Assembly: GCF_040126305.1 (NCBI RefSeq)
Contig: NZ_CP149511.1
Coordinates: forward strand, 1,364,001 to 1,428,000
Direction: 5' to 3'
Source of the DNA: Pararhizobium sp. A13
Lineage (GTDB): Bacteria; Pseudomonadota; Alphaproteobacteria; Rhizobiales; Rhizobiaceae
DNA: 64,000 nucleotides
The stretch's first letter is position 1, and each line of letters begins with the position of its first letter. The notes below the pieces were generated by a model, which made no database searches, had not been told where the DNA came from, and saw only the letters and a list, made by a program, of their open reading frames with translations. Shown one piece after another: positions 26,377 to 35,724 of this stretch. The translations under genes and the position numbers were made by a program.

Positions 26377-28652
26377 TATAGTGGCACCTCTTTTTTGGGC
26401 GACGAATGCTGGCGAAAAGTACGCGCAGACATCGTATGTCCCTTGCCGGATCGCAGCCGCAGTGCATTACCGATGACCAGCAGCGACGAACCACTCATGG
26501 CAATGGCCGCAATCAGCGGCGTGACGAAGCCGAGGATGGCGATCGGCACTGCGATCAGATTGTAGATGACGGCCAGCGCGAAGTTCTGTCTTATGAGCCG
26601 GTCGGCGTTGCGGGCGATCTGCAGCGATAATGGCACCGCCATCAGACTGTCCCGCAGGAAGATGAAATCGGCCGCGTTTCGGCCAATGTCCGCTCCTGTC
26701 GCGGGGGCCATGGAGACATGCGCCGAAGACAAAGCGGGCGCGTCGTTCAAGCCATCCCCGACCATCAGAACCTTGTTGCCCGCTGCGCGTAGTTGGTCGA
26801 GACGATCGACTTTCCCGCTGGGCATGACCGACGCATTGAACATGCCGATCGACAATAAATCGGCAACCTCTGCGACCGCCGACGCCTTGTCGCCGGAGAG
26901 AATCTCCAGCGACAGGCCAGTCCCGGCCAGTTCGCAAATGGCGACCTTTGCCCCCTCACGCAGGCTGTCGATACAATCGAATGACGCGCGCAGGGCGCCA
27001 TCAACGGCAAACGCAGTTCCCGCCGATGAATTCGGAATTTCTCTCCCATCCAGCGCCCACGACGTTCGTCCGAGCCTGTAACGCCTGCCATCAAGCGTCG
27101 CCTCTATACCGAGACCCGGATGCTCGACCACATTCTCGTAGGTCACCGGCTGGCGTGAACGCCCGGAGAAAGCCGCATCGATCGCGACGGAAACCGGGTG
27201 ACGGGAAAAACTGGCGAGACTTGCCGCCATTGCCAGGTCGTCTTCGTTCACGAAGGTCACGTCCCTCGGCCCCACCCGTCCCATGGTCAGCGTGCCGGTC
27301 TTGTCGAAGACGACCGTATCGATCTCGGCCAACCGCTCCATGGCCGAGCCGTCCTTGACCATGATGCCCTTTTCGAACAGGCGGCGGGCGGCGACCACCT
27401 GGACGATCGGCACGGCAAGGCCGAGCGCGCAGGGGCATGTGATGATCAGCACGGCGGTCGCGATCGTGACCGACAAGTGCCAATCTCCGGTGGCAGCCAT
27501 CCAGCCGAGAAAGCTCAGGAGCGCGGCAAGGTGCACGACGGGGGAATAGAGCGCCGAGACCCGGTCGGCGATGCGCCGGTAGGCGCCCTTGCCCTGCTCG
27601 GCCGCCTCCATCAACCGCACCATCTCGGCAAGGAATGAATCTTTGGCCGCGGCGGTTGCCTCGATGGTGAGCGGGCCTGTGAGGTTTTGAACGCCCGCCA
27701 GCACGGCTCCACCCGGCTCGATGCGCTGCGATCCGCTTTCGCCCGTCACTAGCGAACAATCGAGATCGGAACGCCCCTCAAGCACGACCGCGTTCACGGG
27801 GATACGCTCGCCGGCAGCAACAAACAGCCGCATGCCGGGCTCGATATCGGCCAGCGGCAGATATCCGCGCCGGCCATCGGCACCGATGACCACGGCACCG
27901 CGCGGCGACAGGCGAATGAGACCGCTGACAGCGGCGCGCGCGCGGTCGCGCATGAGATGATCAAGCGTCCGGCCGATCAGAAGGAAGAACAGCAGCGAAA
28001 CCGAGGCGTCAAAATAAGCGTGGTGCCCGTGGGTGATCGTCTCGTAGAGGCTCATCGAATAGGCGAGAGACACACCGAGCGAAATCGGCACATCCATGTT
28101 CATGCGTCCGTGCCGCAGGGCATTCCACGCCGAACGGAAGTAAATGCGTCCGGAAAAGGCCATGACGGGTGCGGCGATCAGGGCCGACAACCAGTGAAAC
28201 AGGTCGCGTGTCGCGCCGTCGGCACCGGCCCACACGGATACCGACAGGAGCATGATATTGCCGGTCGCAAAACCGGCGACGGCGACGGCCGTGATCAGTT
28301 CGGCCAGGGTGCCGTCCTTCTCGATCGCAGGATCATCGGCAAGGTGAGCGGGATAACCAAGCCGGGCGAGCGTCGGGACGATGTCCGGAACATCGCCGCC
28401 GCGCCAGCTTACGGAGACGCGTTTGGTCGACAGATTGACACGGGCGCGTTCCACACCGAAAAGCCCGGACAGGCCGGTTTCGATGGCCTGAATGCAGGCA
28501 CCGCAATGAACGGATGGCACGGAGAGATCAATCTGGCTCAGCCCATTGCCGAGTGCGCGGCGCGCCAGTAGAATCTCGTCATCGGAAGGACCGGCGCTTT
28601 TCGCCCGCTCGATGTCGAGCACCATGTCGATCGCCGGGGCGCAGCAGCTCAT
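26376..28652 (-). CDS. ccoI: Copper-transporting P-type ATPase CcoI (FixI)
   Basis: A 758-aa P1B ATPase that supplies copper to cbb3 oxidase. An N-terminal Cys pair (MSCCAPA) is followed by a heavy-metal-associated domain with CGAC at about residues 50-53. Then come eight membrane helices with the CPC ion site in LIITCPCALGLAVP, the actuator LVTGESGSQ, phosphorylation site DKTGTLTMG, a His-Pro motif (SRHPVSVAI) and MVGDGLNDAPALS. It overlaps ccoH by 4 bases and ccoS by 1, so it is translationally coupled. It is intact, unlike the ATPase at 22735. Confidence 0.96.
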   Translation of the reverse strand: MSCCAPAIDMVLDIERAKSAGPSDDEILLARRALGNGLSQIDLSVPSVHCGACIQAIETGLSGLFGVERARVNLSTKRVSVSWRGGDVPDIVPTLARLGYPAHLADDPAIEKDGTLAELITAVAVAGFATGNIMLLSVSVWAGADGATRDLFHWLSALIAAPVMAFSGRIYFRSAWNALRHGRMNMDVPISLGVSLAYSMSLYETITHGHHAYFDASVSLLFFLLIGRTLDHLMRDRARAAVSGLIRLSPRGAVVIGADGRRGYLPLADIEPGMRLFVAAGERIPVNAVVLEGRSDLDCSLVTGESGSQRIEPGGAVLAGVQNLTGPLTIEATAAAKDSFLAEMVRLMEAAEQGKGAYRRIADRVSALYSPVVHLAALLSFLGWMAATGDWHLSVTIATAVLIITCPCALGLAVPIVQVVAARRLFEKGIMVKDGSAMERLAEIDTVVFDKTGTLTMGRVGPRDVTFVNEDDLAMAASLASFSRHPVSVAIDAAFSGRSRQPVTYENVVEHPGLGIEATLDGRRYRLGRTSWALDGREIPNSSAGTAFAVDGALRASFDCIDSLREGAKVAICELAGTGLSLEILSGDKASAVAEVADLLSIGMFNASVMPSGKVDRLDQLRAAGNKVLMVGDGLNDAPALSSAHVSMAPATGADIGRNAADFIFLRDSLMAVPLSLQIARNADRLIRQNFALAVIYNLIAVPIAILGFVTPLIAAIAMSGSSLLVIGNALRLRSGKGHTMSARTFRQHSSPKKEVPL

Positions 28653-29146
28653 TGGATGCCTCCGTTGCTGATTGTGACGCGCCGTACCTCGGCATAGGGC
28701 CTCTCAAGGCCGATGTCGCTTTCGATCGTCACGATCCAGACGCCGTCGCGCAGGTCGTGGCGCCCGGAAAATCTCTCGCCATTTCCTGCCGTCAGGTCGA
28801 TGGACCAGTCTGCGGTCTCATAGACGGGGTGGCGGAAAACGACGCGAACAGCCGTTGCCTGCACAGGTTTGCCCTTTGCGTCGGCCAACTCGTAGGCGAC
28901 CTCGCCGTCACGCGCAGTCAGGGTACCTTTTAGCCCAAGTGCCAGTTGCTCGCGGCTTTCCTGGAGCCGGCGATTGAAATCCTGCCCCGCGACGTAGGAA
29001 TTCTCGACAACCAGTCCGGACCAGGACGATCCGGCAAGCATAGCCATGGTCACGTTCACCACAATGATGGTCGCAAAGAAGGCGATCATGACGCACAGCA
29101 TATGGATGCCGGTGAACGGTTGCCGTAGGTTGGTCTGTAGTTTCAT
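28649..29146 (-). CDS. ccoH: Cbb3 oxidase accessory protein CcoH (FixH)
   Basis: A 165-aa single-pass membrane protein with an N-terminal helix (residues 14-38, GIHMLCVMIAFFATIIVVNV) and a periplasmic FixH domain (LVVENSYVAGQDFNRRL; ending SDIGLERPYAEVRRVTIS). CcoH assists stable assembly of the oxidase. 4-base ATGA overlaps join it to ccoG upstream and ccoI downstream. Confidence 0.95.
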   Translation of the reverse strand: MKLQTNLRQPFTGIHMLCVMIAFFATIIVVNVTMAMLAGSSWSGLVVENSYVAGQDFNRRLQESREQLALGLKGTLTARDGEVAYELADAKGKPVQATAVRVVFRHPVYETADWSIDLTAGNGERFSGRHDLRDGVWIVTIESDIGLERPYAEVRRVTISNGGIQ

Positions 29147-30702
29147 CGCGCTTTCTCCGGTGCGTTGAAGGTCGCCTTGTAGTCCGCACGTTCCCCGGTG
29201 TTGTCTTCGATAGCCAATTCAAACTCCTGCGTGGATGCGAGCGCTTGCGCTGCAGGTTGCCGGACAAACACCCGGATGGTCTTCAGCCGGTCAGGCTCAA
29301 GATTGATGTCGAACGAGAGCCCCTCCGACCGGTCGCTGCCCAGCACCGACATCGATGCAGCCGGCAGATCACCCGCCAGGGAGAGCTTCACGCTGCGCTG
29401 CCGCGGCACCATATTGAGCAGCTTCAGCGTATAGCCGTTGCGAATGGAGCCATCGGACAACACGACGAACTGCGGATTGCGATCATGCAGGACGTTGAGC
29501 TCCAGCCGGTCGCGCGTGAGCAGCGCGTAGATCATGAGCACGCCTGCAGCACTCCAGACGCAGAGATAAATGAGGGTGCGCGGCTGCAAAAGCTTTCGTA
29601 GGTTCATATGCGCCACTTTGCCCGAGAGGCGGCCGTCCGGTTCCCGAACACGGACGGGATTGACCGGAGACGTTCCCCCGGCGGTTGCGAGCGCCATATT
29701 GGCATTGTAGTCATTAAGCGTCGTGTAGGAGATCAGTCCGCGCTCCTTGCCGAGCTTGTCCATCACGCCGTCGCAGGCGTCGACGCACAGGGCGCAGGTG
29801 ATGCATTCGAGTTGCTGGCCTTCGCGAATATCAATGCCCATCGGACAGACCGCGACGCAGGCATTGCAATCAACGCAGTCGCCGATGCTTTCGCCGGCCG
29901 CTGCCATCTTCTTGGTGTGACGCGACCGCGGCTCGCCCCGCCAGTCATTGTAAGTGACTGTCAGAGAGTTTTCGTCGAGCATGGCCGCTTGAATACGCGG
30001 CCATGGGCACATGTAGGTGCATACCTGCTCGCGCATGAGCCCGCCGAAGACATAAGTGGTCGCGGTGAGGATCGCGACAGTGATATAGGCGGCGGGCACC
30101 GCCTGTCCGGCGACGAAATGGGCGACCAGTTGCGGCGCATCGGCGAAATAGAAGATCCATGCACCTCCAGTCGCCACCGCGATGCAGAGCCAGACGGTGT
30201 GCTTGAGGACGCGGACGGCCATCTTGCGCGGCGACCACGGAGCCGCATCGAGCTTGATCCGTGCGTTGCGATCCCCCTCGACGGCCCGCTCGACCACCAG
30301 GAACAGATCGACCCAGACGGTTTGCGGGCAAGCATAGCCGCACCAGGCGCGGCCAACCGTCGACGTGACGAGAAACAATCCTATGCCCGCCATGACCAGC
30401 AGGCCGGCCACGAAGAAGAATTCCTGCGGCCATATCTCGATGAAGAAGAAATAGAAGCGGCGGTTCGCCAGGTCAACCAGCACTGCCTGATCCGGTGCGA
30501 ACGGACCGCGGTCCCAGCGCAACCATGGCGTCAGATAGTAAATGCCGAGCGTGATCGCCATGACGATCCATTTGAACCGACGAAAATCGCCCGAGGCGCG
30601 TTTGGGGAAGATCTTGCGGCGCGCTGCATAGAGGGGCTGGCGAATCCTGGCTGAATTTACGGCGTCCGCTTCCAGCTGAACGACTTCGCTTTGATCCTGC
30701 AT
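29143..30702 (-). CDS. ccoG: Cbb3 oxidase accessory iron-sulfur protein CcoG (FixG)
   Basis: A 519-aa membrane protein with two 4Fe-4S ferredoxin clusters, implicated in copper(II) reduction for CuB assembly. Landmarks are the helix GIYYLTPWLRWDRGPFAPDQ, GRAWCGYACPQTVW, the Cys clusters CVDCNACVAVCPMGIDIR and CITCALCVDACDGVM, and a C-terminal Ig-like domain. The start MQDQSEVVQLEADAVN at 30702 matches FixG N-termini; an in-frame ATG at 30780 would add 26 residues overlapping the promoter. An FNR/FixK box lies 102-115 bases upstream. Confidence 0.95.
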   Translation of the reverse strand: MQDQSEVVQLEADAVNSARIRQPLYAARRKIFPKRASGDFRRFKWIVMAITLGIYYLTPWLRWDRGPFAPDQAVLVDLANRRFYFFFIEIWPQEFFFVAGLLVMAGIGLFLVTSTVGRAWCGYACPQTVWVDLFLVVERAVEGDRNARIKLDAAPWSPRKMAVRVLKHTVWLCIAVATGGAWIFYFADAPQLVAHFVAGQAVPAAYITVAILTATTYVFGGLMREQVCTYMCPWPRIQAAMLDENSLTVTYNDWRGEPRSRHTKKMAAAGESIGDCVDCNACVAVCPMGIDIREGQQLECITCALCVDACDGVMDKLGKERGLISYTTLNDYNANMALATAGGTSPVNPVRVREPDGRLSGKVAHMNLRKLLQPRTLIYLCVWSAAGVLMIYALLTRDRLELNVLHDRNPQFVVLSDGSIRNGYTLKLLNMVPRQRSVKLSLAGDLPAASMSVLGSDRSEGLSFDINLEPDRLKTIRVFVRQPAAQALASTQEFELAIEDNTGERADYKATFNAPEKAR

Positions 30703-30790
30703 CGGGGCACCAGTTTCCAAATAAGAGTTTGCGTCACCGACGCTCGCCGAGTGGACGTCATCAACTGACACGCCCACCATGCGGACCCGA

Positions 30791-30830
30791 TGTCCGGCGC
30801 GCCTTGATCAAAATCAAAGCGCGCCGGACA
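30791..30830 (-). promoter_or_regulatory. FNR/FixK box inside a perfect inverted repeat, ccoP-ccoG gap
   Basis: TTGATCAAAATCAA (30804-30817) is an exact FNR/FixK box (TTGAT-N4-ATCAA) placed to drive ccoGHIS. It is enclosed by a perfect 12-bp inverted repeat, TGTCCGGCGCGC (30791-30802) and GCGCGCCGGACA (30819-30830). In RNA running on from ccoP this would form a strong GC stem with the box in its loop. Confidence 0.88.
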
Positions 30831-30835
30831 GTTCG

Positions 30836-31699
30836 TCACTCGCCACCCCCGAGCGAGTGGACGAAAACGGCAAGTTCCTTGATGGTCGTCTCGCCGAGGC
30901 GATCGCCCCATGCGGGCATGACGCCCATTTTCGGAGCCTTCACCTGCGCGGCAATCGCTGCCTCGCCCGAACCGTTCAACCAGATGGCATCGGTGAGGTC
31001 GGGCGCGCCGAGCTCGCGATTGCCCTTCGCCTTTTCGCCATGGCAGGCGGCGCAGTTTTCCGCGAAAATCGCCGCGCCCGGGGCGAGACTGCTCTGCTCG
31101 GCTACCGGACCGGAGAGGCTCGCGACGAAGGCGCTGACCTGCAGGATCTGTTGGCGGTCAAGGACATCCACGAAGGCGGGCATCACGGAATCGCGCGCTT
31201 GGCCGTCACTTGCAAAGCGGATGCCATGGTTGATCGTCTGCTGGATCGCATCCGGTTTGCCGCCCCACAGCCAGTCGTCATCGTTCAGGTTCGGATAGCC
31301 GGACGAGCCCTGCGCACCCGACCCATGGCACTGGACACAGTTCACCTTGAACGCGGCCCCCCCGGCGGAGACGGCGATCGCGCGCAGCGTCTCGTCGCCG
31401 AGGATGTCGTCGATCGTCTTGCCCTTGATCATGTCGACATAGGTGCCCTTAAGGGCATCCGCAGCGGCGATGTCCCGGGATACCTCGGCGCGGCTCGAAT
31501 AGCCGAAAAGTCCTTTCGTCGAGGACGTGAGAAGCGGCCAGGCGGGATAGGCGATAGTATAGGCGAGCGCCCAGAAAATCGTCAGATAGAACGTCCAGAG
31601 CCACCAGCGCGGCAACGGATTGTTCAGCTCGCGTATGCCATCCCACTCATGTCCCGTGGTTGAAACGCCGGAAACCTTATCGATATGCTTGTCGGTCAT
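30836..31699 (-). CDS. ccoP: Cbb3 oxidase diheme cytochrome c subunit CcoP (FixP)
   Basis: A 287-aa membrane-anchored cytochrome. The N-terminal segment DGIRELNNPLPRWWLWTFYL precedes one helix. Two c-type heme sites follow, CVQCH (about 121-125) and CAACH (about 216-220), with Met ligands in SVMPAF and MGVMPAW. It passes electrons from the bc1 complex to CcoO/CcoN. The start at 31699 follows AAGGA at good spacing; an ATG nine bases earlier is also in frame but sits directly against that site. Confidence 0.95.
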   Translation of the reverse strand: MTDKHIDKVSGVSTTGHEWDGIRELNNPLPRWWLWTFYLTIFWALAYTIAYPAWPLLTSSTKGLFGYSSRAEVSRDIAAADALKGTYVDMIKGKTIDDILGDETLRAIAVSAGGAAFKVNCVQCHGSGAQGSSGYPNLNDDDWLWGGKPDAIQQTINHGIRFASDGQARDSVMPAFVDVLDRQQILQVSAFVASLSGPVAEQSSLAPGAAIFAENCAACHGEKAKGNRELGAPDLTDAIWLNGSGEAAIAAQVKAPKMGVMPAWGDRLGETTIKELAVFVHSLGGGE

Positions 31700-31700
31700 G

Positions 31701-31850
31701 TCAGTCATCCTTCAGGGGGATGCGGGAGGCCTCGTCGCTGAGCGCCTTGCTGCCGGGGCGGAAGGCGAAGATCGAAGCGCCGATGAAGAACATGAGCATT
31801 GCAAGGAGGCCCCAACTGTCCGCAAATGTCCGCATTATGTGATAGTCCAT
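31701..31850 (-). CDS. ccoQ: Cbb3 oxidase subunit CcoQ (FixQ)
   Basis: A 49-aa single-helix protein: MDYHIMRTFADSWGLLAMLM, FFIGASIFAFRPG, then a charged tail SDEASRIPLKDD, the standard CcoQ form. It stabilises the CcoNOP complex. AAGGGGG precedes the ATG at 31850, 10 bases after ccoO. Confidence 0.93.
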   Translation of the reverse strand: MDYHIMRTFADSWGLLAMLMFFIGASIFAFRPGSKALSDEASRIPLKDD

Positions 31851-31860
31851 TGCTGCCCCC

Positions 31861-32592
31861 TTAGCGGTCTCCGCCGGTTTCGACATAGGTTTTGAAATCG
31901 ACGAGCGTGCCCAGCATTTGCAGATAGGCGATCAACGCGTCCATCTCTGTCAGCTGCTGCGGGTCGCCGTCGAAATCGCCGACCTTGGCTTTCGGGTAAC
32001 GGGCTTCGAGCCCGGACGTGTCGGCGTTTGGATCAGCCTGCGCCCTGACATCCGCATCGGCATTGTCGATCATCTCCTGGGTGTAGGGCACAGTCACCGC
32101 AGCATTGGCTTTGAGATGCGAGGCCAGATCTTTGGCATCGAGTGGCGTGGTCTTCAGGAAGGCGTAGCTCGGCATGATCGATTCCGGCACAACGGCGCTC
32201 GGTTCGATCAGATGCTGGGCATGCCACTCGTTGGAGTAGCGGTCGCCGACACGGGCAAGATCCGGTCCGGTTCGCTTGGAACCCCACTGAAAGGGGTGAT
32301 CGTACATGGACTCCGCCGCCAGGCTGTAGTGGCCGTAGCGTTCCACCTCGTCGCGAAAGGGCCGGATCATCTGGCTATGACAGACATAGCAGCCCTCGCG
32401 GACGTAGATGTTGCGTCCGGCAAGCTCCAGTGGCGAATAGGGCCGCATCCCCTCCGCCTTCTCGATGGTGTTCTGCAAGTAGAACAGCGGAGCTATCTCG
32501 ACGATGCCGCCGATCGTGACGACCAGGAGAGAACCGACCAGAAGCAGGGTGGCGTTGCGTTCGATGATCGCGTGTTTGTCCATCAATGACAT
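31861..32592 (-). CDS. ccoO: Cbb3 oxidase monoheme cytochrome c subunit CcoO (FixO)
   Basis: A 243-aa cytochrome anchored by an N-terminal helix (about residues 12-36), with [15 protein letters not shown] giving heme ligands Cys68, Cys71 and His72. Further landmarks are [18 protein letters not shown] and the distal Met region PSYAFLKTT. Start [13 protein letters not shown] at 32592 follows AGGGGAC, 10 bases after ccoN. It lies second in ccoNOQP. Confidence 0.96.
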   Translation of the reverse strand: MSLMDKHAIIERNATLLLVGSLLVVTIGGIVEIAPLFYLQNTIEKAEGMRPYSPLELAGRNIYVREGCYVCHSQMIRPFRDEVERYGHYSLAAESMYDHPFQWGSKRTGPDLARVGDRYSNEWHAQHLIEPSAVVPESIMPSYAFLKTTPLDAKDLASHLKANAAVTVPYTQEMIDNADADVRAQADPNADTSGLEARYPKAKVGDFDGDPQQLTEMDALIAYLQMLGTLVDFKTYVETGGDR

Positions 32593-32602
32593 GGAAAGTC
32601 CC

Positions 32603-34213
32603 CTATTCTGCTGGCTGCATGACGGTAGGCGCACCGCCGATGGCCTCTTCGTCGCGTTGATAACCGAGGATCGTCATGGTCATGTTCCACGCCATGATCA
32701 GTGCTCCTAGTAGGTAGAGCCCGCCACCGAGAGCGCGGATCAGGTAGTAAGGATGCAGCGCTGCAACGCTTTCGACGAAGGAATAGACCAGGAAGCCCTG
32801 CTCATCGTGCTCGCGCCACATCAGCCCCTGCTGGATGCCGGCCACCCACATTACCGCCGCATAGATGACGATGCCGAGCGTGGCGCACCAGAAATGCCAG
32901 CTGACCATCCGCATCGAGTAGAGCCGCTCGCGGTTCCACAGCTTCGGCACCATGTAGTAGAGCGCGGCAAAGGCGATCAGTCCGTTCCAACCGAGCGCCC
33001 CGGAATGCACGTGGCCGATGGTCCAGTCGGTATAGTGGGAGAGCGAATTGACGGTCTTGATCGACATCATCGGCCCTTCGAAGGTCGACATGCCGTAGAA
33101 GGCGATGGCGGCGACCATCATGCGAATGATCGGGTCGGTGCGCAGCTTGTCCCAGGCGCCCGACAGCGTCATCAGGCCGTTGATCATCCCGCCCCAGGAC
33201 GGCATCCACAGCATGATCGAGAACACCATGCCGAGTGTCTGCGCCCAGTCCGGCAGGGCGGTAAAGTGGAGATGGTGCGGCCCGGCCCAGATATAGAGGA
33301 AGATCAGCGCCCAGAAATGGATGATAGAGAGGCGGTAGGAATAGACCGGGCGGTTGGCCTGCTTAGGCACGAAATAATACATCATGCCGAGAAAGCCCGC
33401 GGTCAGGAAGAAGCCCACGGCATTGTGCCCGTACCACCATTGCGTCAGCGCATCCTGCACGCCGGAGAAAGCCGAATAGCTCTTGCTTCCGAGCAGCGAG
33501 ACCGGCATCGACAGGTTGTTGACGACATGCAGCATTGCGACGGTGACGATGAACGACAGATAAAACCAGTTCGCCACATAGATATGCGGCTCTTTCCGTT
33601 TCAGGATCGTGCCGAGGAAAACCACCAGATAGGCAACCCAGACGACGGTGAGCCACAGGTCGACATACCATTCCGGTTCAGCATATTCGCGGCTTTCCGA
33701 AATGCCGAGCAAATAGCCGGTCGCTGCCATGACGATGAAGAGCTGGTAACCCCAGAAGACGAACCAGACGAGATCGCCGCCGAACAGGCGCGCCCTTGTC
33801 GTCCGCTGCACGACATAGAATGACGTCGTCAGCAGCGCGTTGCCGCAGAAGGCGAAGATCACCGCCGATGTGTGCAGCGGCCGCATCCGGCCGAAGTTGA
33901 ACCATGGCTCGATGTTGAGATCGGGATAGGCAAGCTGCAACGCGACAACGACGCCGACGAGCAGTCCGACGACAGCCCACAACATGGTCGCAATGGCGCC
34001 GTAGCGGACTGGCTCATCCATGTAGGCAGATGGATTGACGACCGGCGCCGGTTTAAAATTCGTGCTCCGCAACAGCACGACGACCGATATCAGCAGCACG
34101 AAAAACAGGACCCACATGTGGCTGGCAAAAGCCGCGTCATAGGCGAATCCGGCGGCAAGCAGCGCCAGGAACGTGGCGGTGCTCAGACCGATGATGGCGG
34201 AACCGTGCTTCAT
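32603..34213 (-). CDS. ccoN: Cbb3 oxidase catalytic subunit CcoN (FixN)
   Basis: A 536-aa, 12-helix heme-copper oxidase subunit I of the C family, which reduces O2 at high affinity. Ligand regions are His114 ([13 protein letters not shown], low-spin heme), [15 protein letters not shown] (CuB), [15 protein letters not shown] (CuB), and [15 protein letters not shown] (heme b3 and b). GGGGAA precedes the ATG. An FNR/FixK box lies 60-73 bases upstream, so ccoNOQP is a low-oxygen operon. Confidence 0.97.
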   Translation of the reverse strand: MKHGSAIIGLSTATFLALLAAGFAYDAAFASHMWVLFFVLLISVVVLLRSTNFKPAPVVNPSAYMDEPVRYGAIATMLWAVVGLLVGVVVALQLAYPDLNIEPWFNFGRMRPLHTSAVIFAFCGNALLTTSFYVVQRTTRARLFGGDLVWFVFWGYQLFIVMAATGYLLGISESREYAEPEWYVDLWLTVVWVAYLVVFLGTILKRKEPHIYVANWFYLSFIVTVAMLHVVNNLSMPVSLLGSKSYSAFSGVQDALTQWWYGHNAVGFFLTAGFLGMMYYFVPKQANRPVYSYRLSIIHFWALIFLYIWAGPHHLHFTALPDWAQTLGMVFSIMLWMPSWGGMINGLMTLSGAWDKLRTDPIIRMMVAAIAFYGMSTFEGPMMSIKTVNSLSHYTDWTIGHVHSGALGWNGLIAFAALYYMVPKLWNRERLYSMRMVSWHFWCATLGIVIYAAVMWVAGIQQGLMWREHDEQGFLVYSFVESVAALHPYYLIRALGGGLYLLGALIMAWNMTMTILGYQRDEEAIGGAPTVMQPAE

Positions 34214-34272
34214 TGAATTTTCCCCAAACGCATGTCTGGGGCCACATTTCTCGCATCGGGGGCAAAGACGCT

Positions 34273-34286
34273 TTGATCTATGTCAA
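34273..34286 (-). promoter_or_regulatory. FNR/FixK box upstream of ccoN
   Basis: TTGATCTATGTCAA matches TTGAT-N4-(A/G)TCAA. Its centre is about 66 bases before the ccoN ATG, giving room for a class II FNR-type promoter with a start near 34238. It also lies 56 bases before the divergent hemerythrin-like gene and could affect both. Confidence 0.85.
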
Positions 34287-34341
34287 GGCTAGTGCCGCGG
34301 ATGTCCGCCAATGCTTCAACGACCAGAGCGGAGGAGGCAAG

Positions 34342-34875
34342 ATGTCAATGAGAGGCGGGCGATACAGCCAGGGACCGCGGCACTACCGCGCACCTTTCCG
34401 ACCGCTTCGAAACGATCAGAGAATGCGCCTGTCCCTCCAGGAAATGCTCTTGATGCATGAGCGAAAACTCACCCTGTGCAGCACGCTGGAGGGCATCGCC
34501 GATTCCTTGCCGGACCGAATTGAAAGGCTGACATGCCTGACGGTCGCCAATACGCTCCTGCCTCTCCTGAGCCGTGCTCACCATCTGGAGGAGGCGATCA
34601 TTTTCCCCGCATACGATGCCCTGCCGGACGCAGCCAAGACGGCTGGGTCCACGCAGCGATTGCGGATCGAGCATGTCGAGGATGAGTGCTTCGCAGACGA
34701 ACTGACCGAGATTCTGTTCAAGGTTGGGCATGATGGTGTGGTTGCGAATGCCGAAATGTTCGGCTTCATGCTGCGCGGTTTTTTCGAAGGCATGCGCCGG
34801 CATGTTGCTTTCGAGAGCGAGCATATAGCGCCGATCGTTCGCGGGGCGCTTGCTAAAGCCCAGCACGAAATCTGA
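34342..34875 (+). CDS. Hemerythrin HHE-domain protein
   Basis: A 177-aa protein with a hemerythrin-like four-helix domain (about residues 35-170). Candidate iron ligands are His in LMHERKLTLC, His-His-x-x-Glu in SRAHHLEEAIIFPAYD, His in RIEHVEDECFADEL and His in MRRHVAFESEHIAPIV. Likely a di-iron O2, NO or redox-responsive protein. GGAGGAGG lies 4 bases before the ATG. It is divergent from ccoN, sharing its FNR-box region, and convergent with fnrN (23-base overlap of the 3' ends). Confidence 0.85.
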   Translation: MSMRGGRYSQGPRHYRAPFRPLRNDQRMRLSLQEMLLMHERKLTLCSTLEGIADSLPDRIERLTCLTVANTLLPLLSRAHHLEEAIIFPAYDALPDAAKTAGSTQRLRIEHVEDECFADELTEILFKVGHDGVVANAEMFGFMLRGFFEGMRRHVAFESEHIAPIVRGALAKAQHEI

Positions 34876-35581
34876 GACGCTCGATATTTTCGACGGTTAC
34901 ACGCCGATTGTTCTCTATCTGGATGACTTTGTCCGCTTTGAGCTTAGTCAACTGCCGGCTGACTGTTTCAATGGTCAGACCGAGGAAATCCGCGATTTCG
35001 GTACGTGTCAGAGGCAATTCGAAGACGGCCGATCCAGAACGCGGATCGAACTCCGGATCGATATATGTCGCGATCAACAGCAGAAAGCTCGCGACCTTTT
35101 CGCCCGCAGTCTTGCGGCCGAGCGTCACCATCCAATCGCGCGCTTCATCCAGTTCCCGAAGCGTTTGCTCAAGCAACCGGTGTTCTAGAGCGGGCGACTT
35201 CCTCAGCATGCCTTCTATTGTGAGTCGTGGAAATGAACACAACGATACGTCGGTCGCGGCTTGCGCGGTGAGCGCGCTTTCTTGTTTGAAGGGGCGGCCA
35301 AGAAAATCGGGCGCAAATTGCAGGCCAACAATCTGTTCGCGCCCATCCGAGAGCGTCTTCGTCAACTTGACGACGCCGGAAAGGATGTTGGAGTAACCAT
35401 CCACCGTTTCCATGTCGCCGATCAATTCCGCGCCGCTCGTCACACGACGCTTCGAAGAAGTTTTGGCAAGAGCGATCAACTGCTCCGGCTCAAGCGCGCC
35501 GCAGACACCCCGATGCCGGGCCTCGCAGGCCTGACAGAGGACTGGAATGCCTGCGCTGTGCACATCAAGCCGTTCGGTCAT
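34853..35581 (-). CDS. fnrN: FNR-type oxygen-sensing regulator FnrN
   Basis: A 242-aa Crp/Fnr regulator with four Cys for an oxygen-labile 4Fe-4S cluster: Cys16, Cys19, Cys27 (VLCQACEARHRGVC) and Cys115 (DVSLCSFPRL). The cyclic-nucleotide-like domain precedes a helix-turn-helix with LTRTEIADFLGLTIETVSRQ; the E-x-x-S-R recognition helix fits TTGAT-N4-ATCAA sites, which occur three times here. The start is taken as the ATG at 35581; a TTG at 35620 is an alternative. It probably activates ccoNOQP, ccoGHIS and hemN, and may regulate itself. Confidence 0.93.
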   Translation of the reverse strand: MTERLDVHSAGIPVLCQACEARHRGVCGALEPEQLIALAKTSSKRRVTSGAELIGDMETVDGYSNILSGVVKLTKTLSDGREQIVGLQFAPDFLGRPFKQESALTAQAATDVSLCSFPRLTIEGMLRKSPALEHRLLEQTLRELDEARDWMVTLGRKTAGEKVASFLLLIATYIDPEFDPRSGSAVFELPLTRTEIADFLGLTIETVSRQLTKLKADKVIQIENNRRVTVENIERLRFRAGL

Positions 35582-35658
35582 CAAATCACCATGTGGATCC
35601 TGATTGGCATTTGCGCGCAAAGAAAACGAAATACAATCGGCTAAACTGTCGCTGCGAT

Positions 35659-35672
35659 TTGATTGAAATCAA
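35659..35672. promoter_or_regulatory. FNR/FixK box between fnrN and hemN
   Basis: TTGATTGAAATCAA is an exact palindromic FNR/FixK box. Its centre lies 59 bases before the hemN ATG and 85 bases before the fnrN ATG, giving plausible -41.5 start sites near 35707 and 35624 in both directions. Confidence 0.9.
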
Positions 35673-35724
35673 GACCACCTCTCCTCTTTTCAGCGACATC
35701 ACGGGGAAACAGGAGAGCGAACCG

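Noticed and set aside
32753..33823. A 356-codon plus-strand open frame
   Set aside because: Antisense to ccoN; His/Asp/Arg-rich composition typical of a shadow frame.
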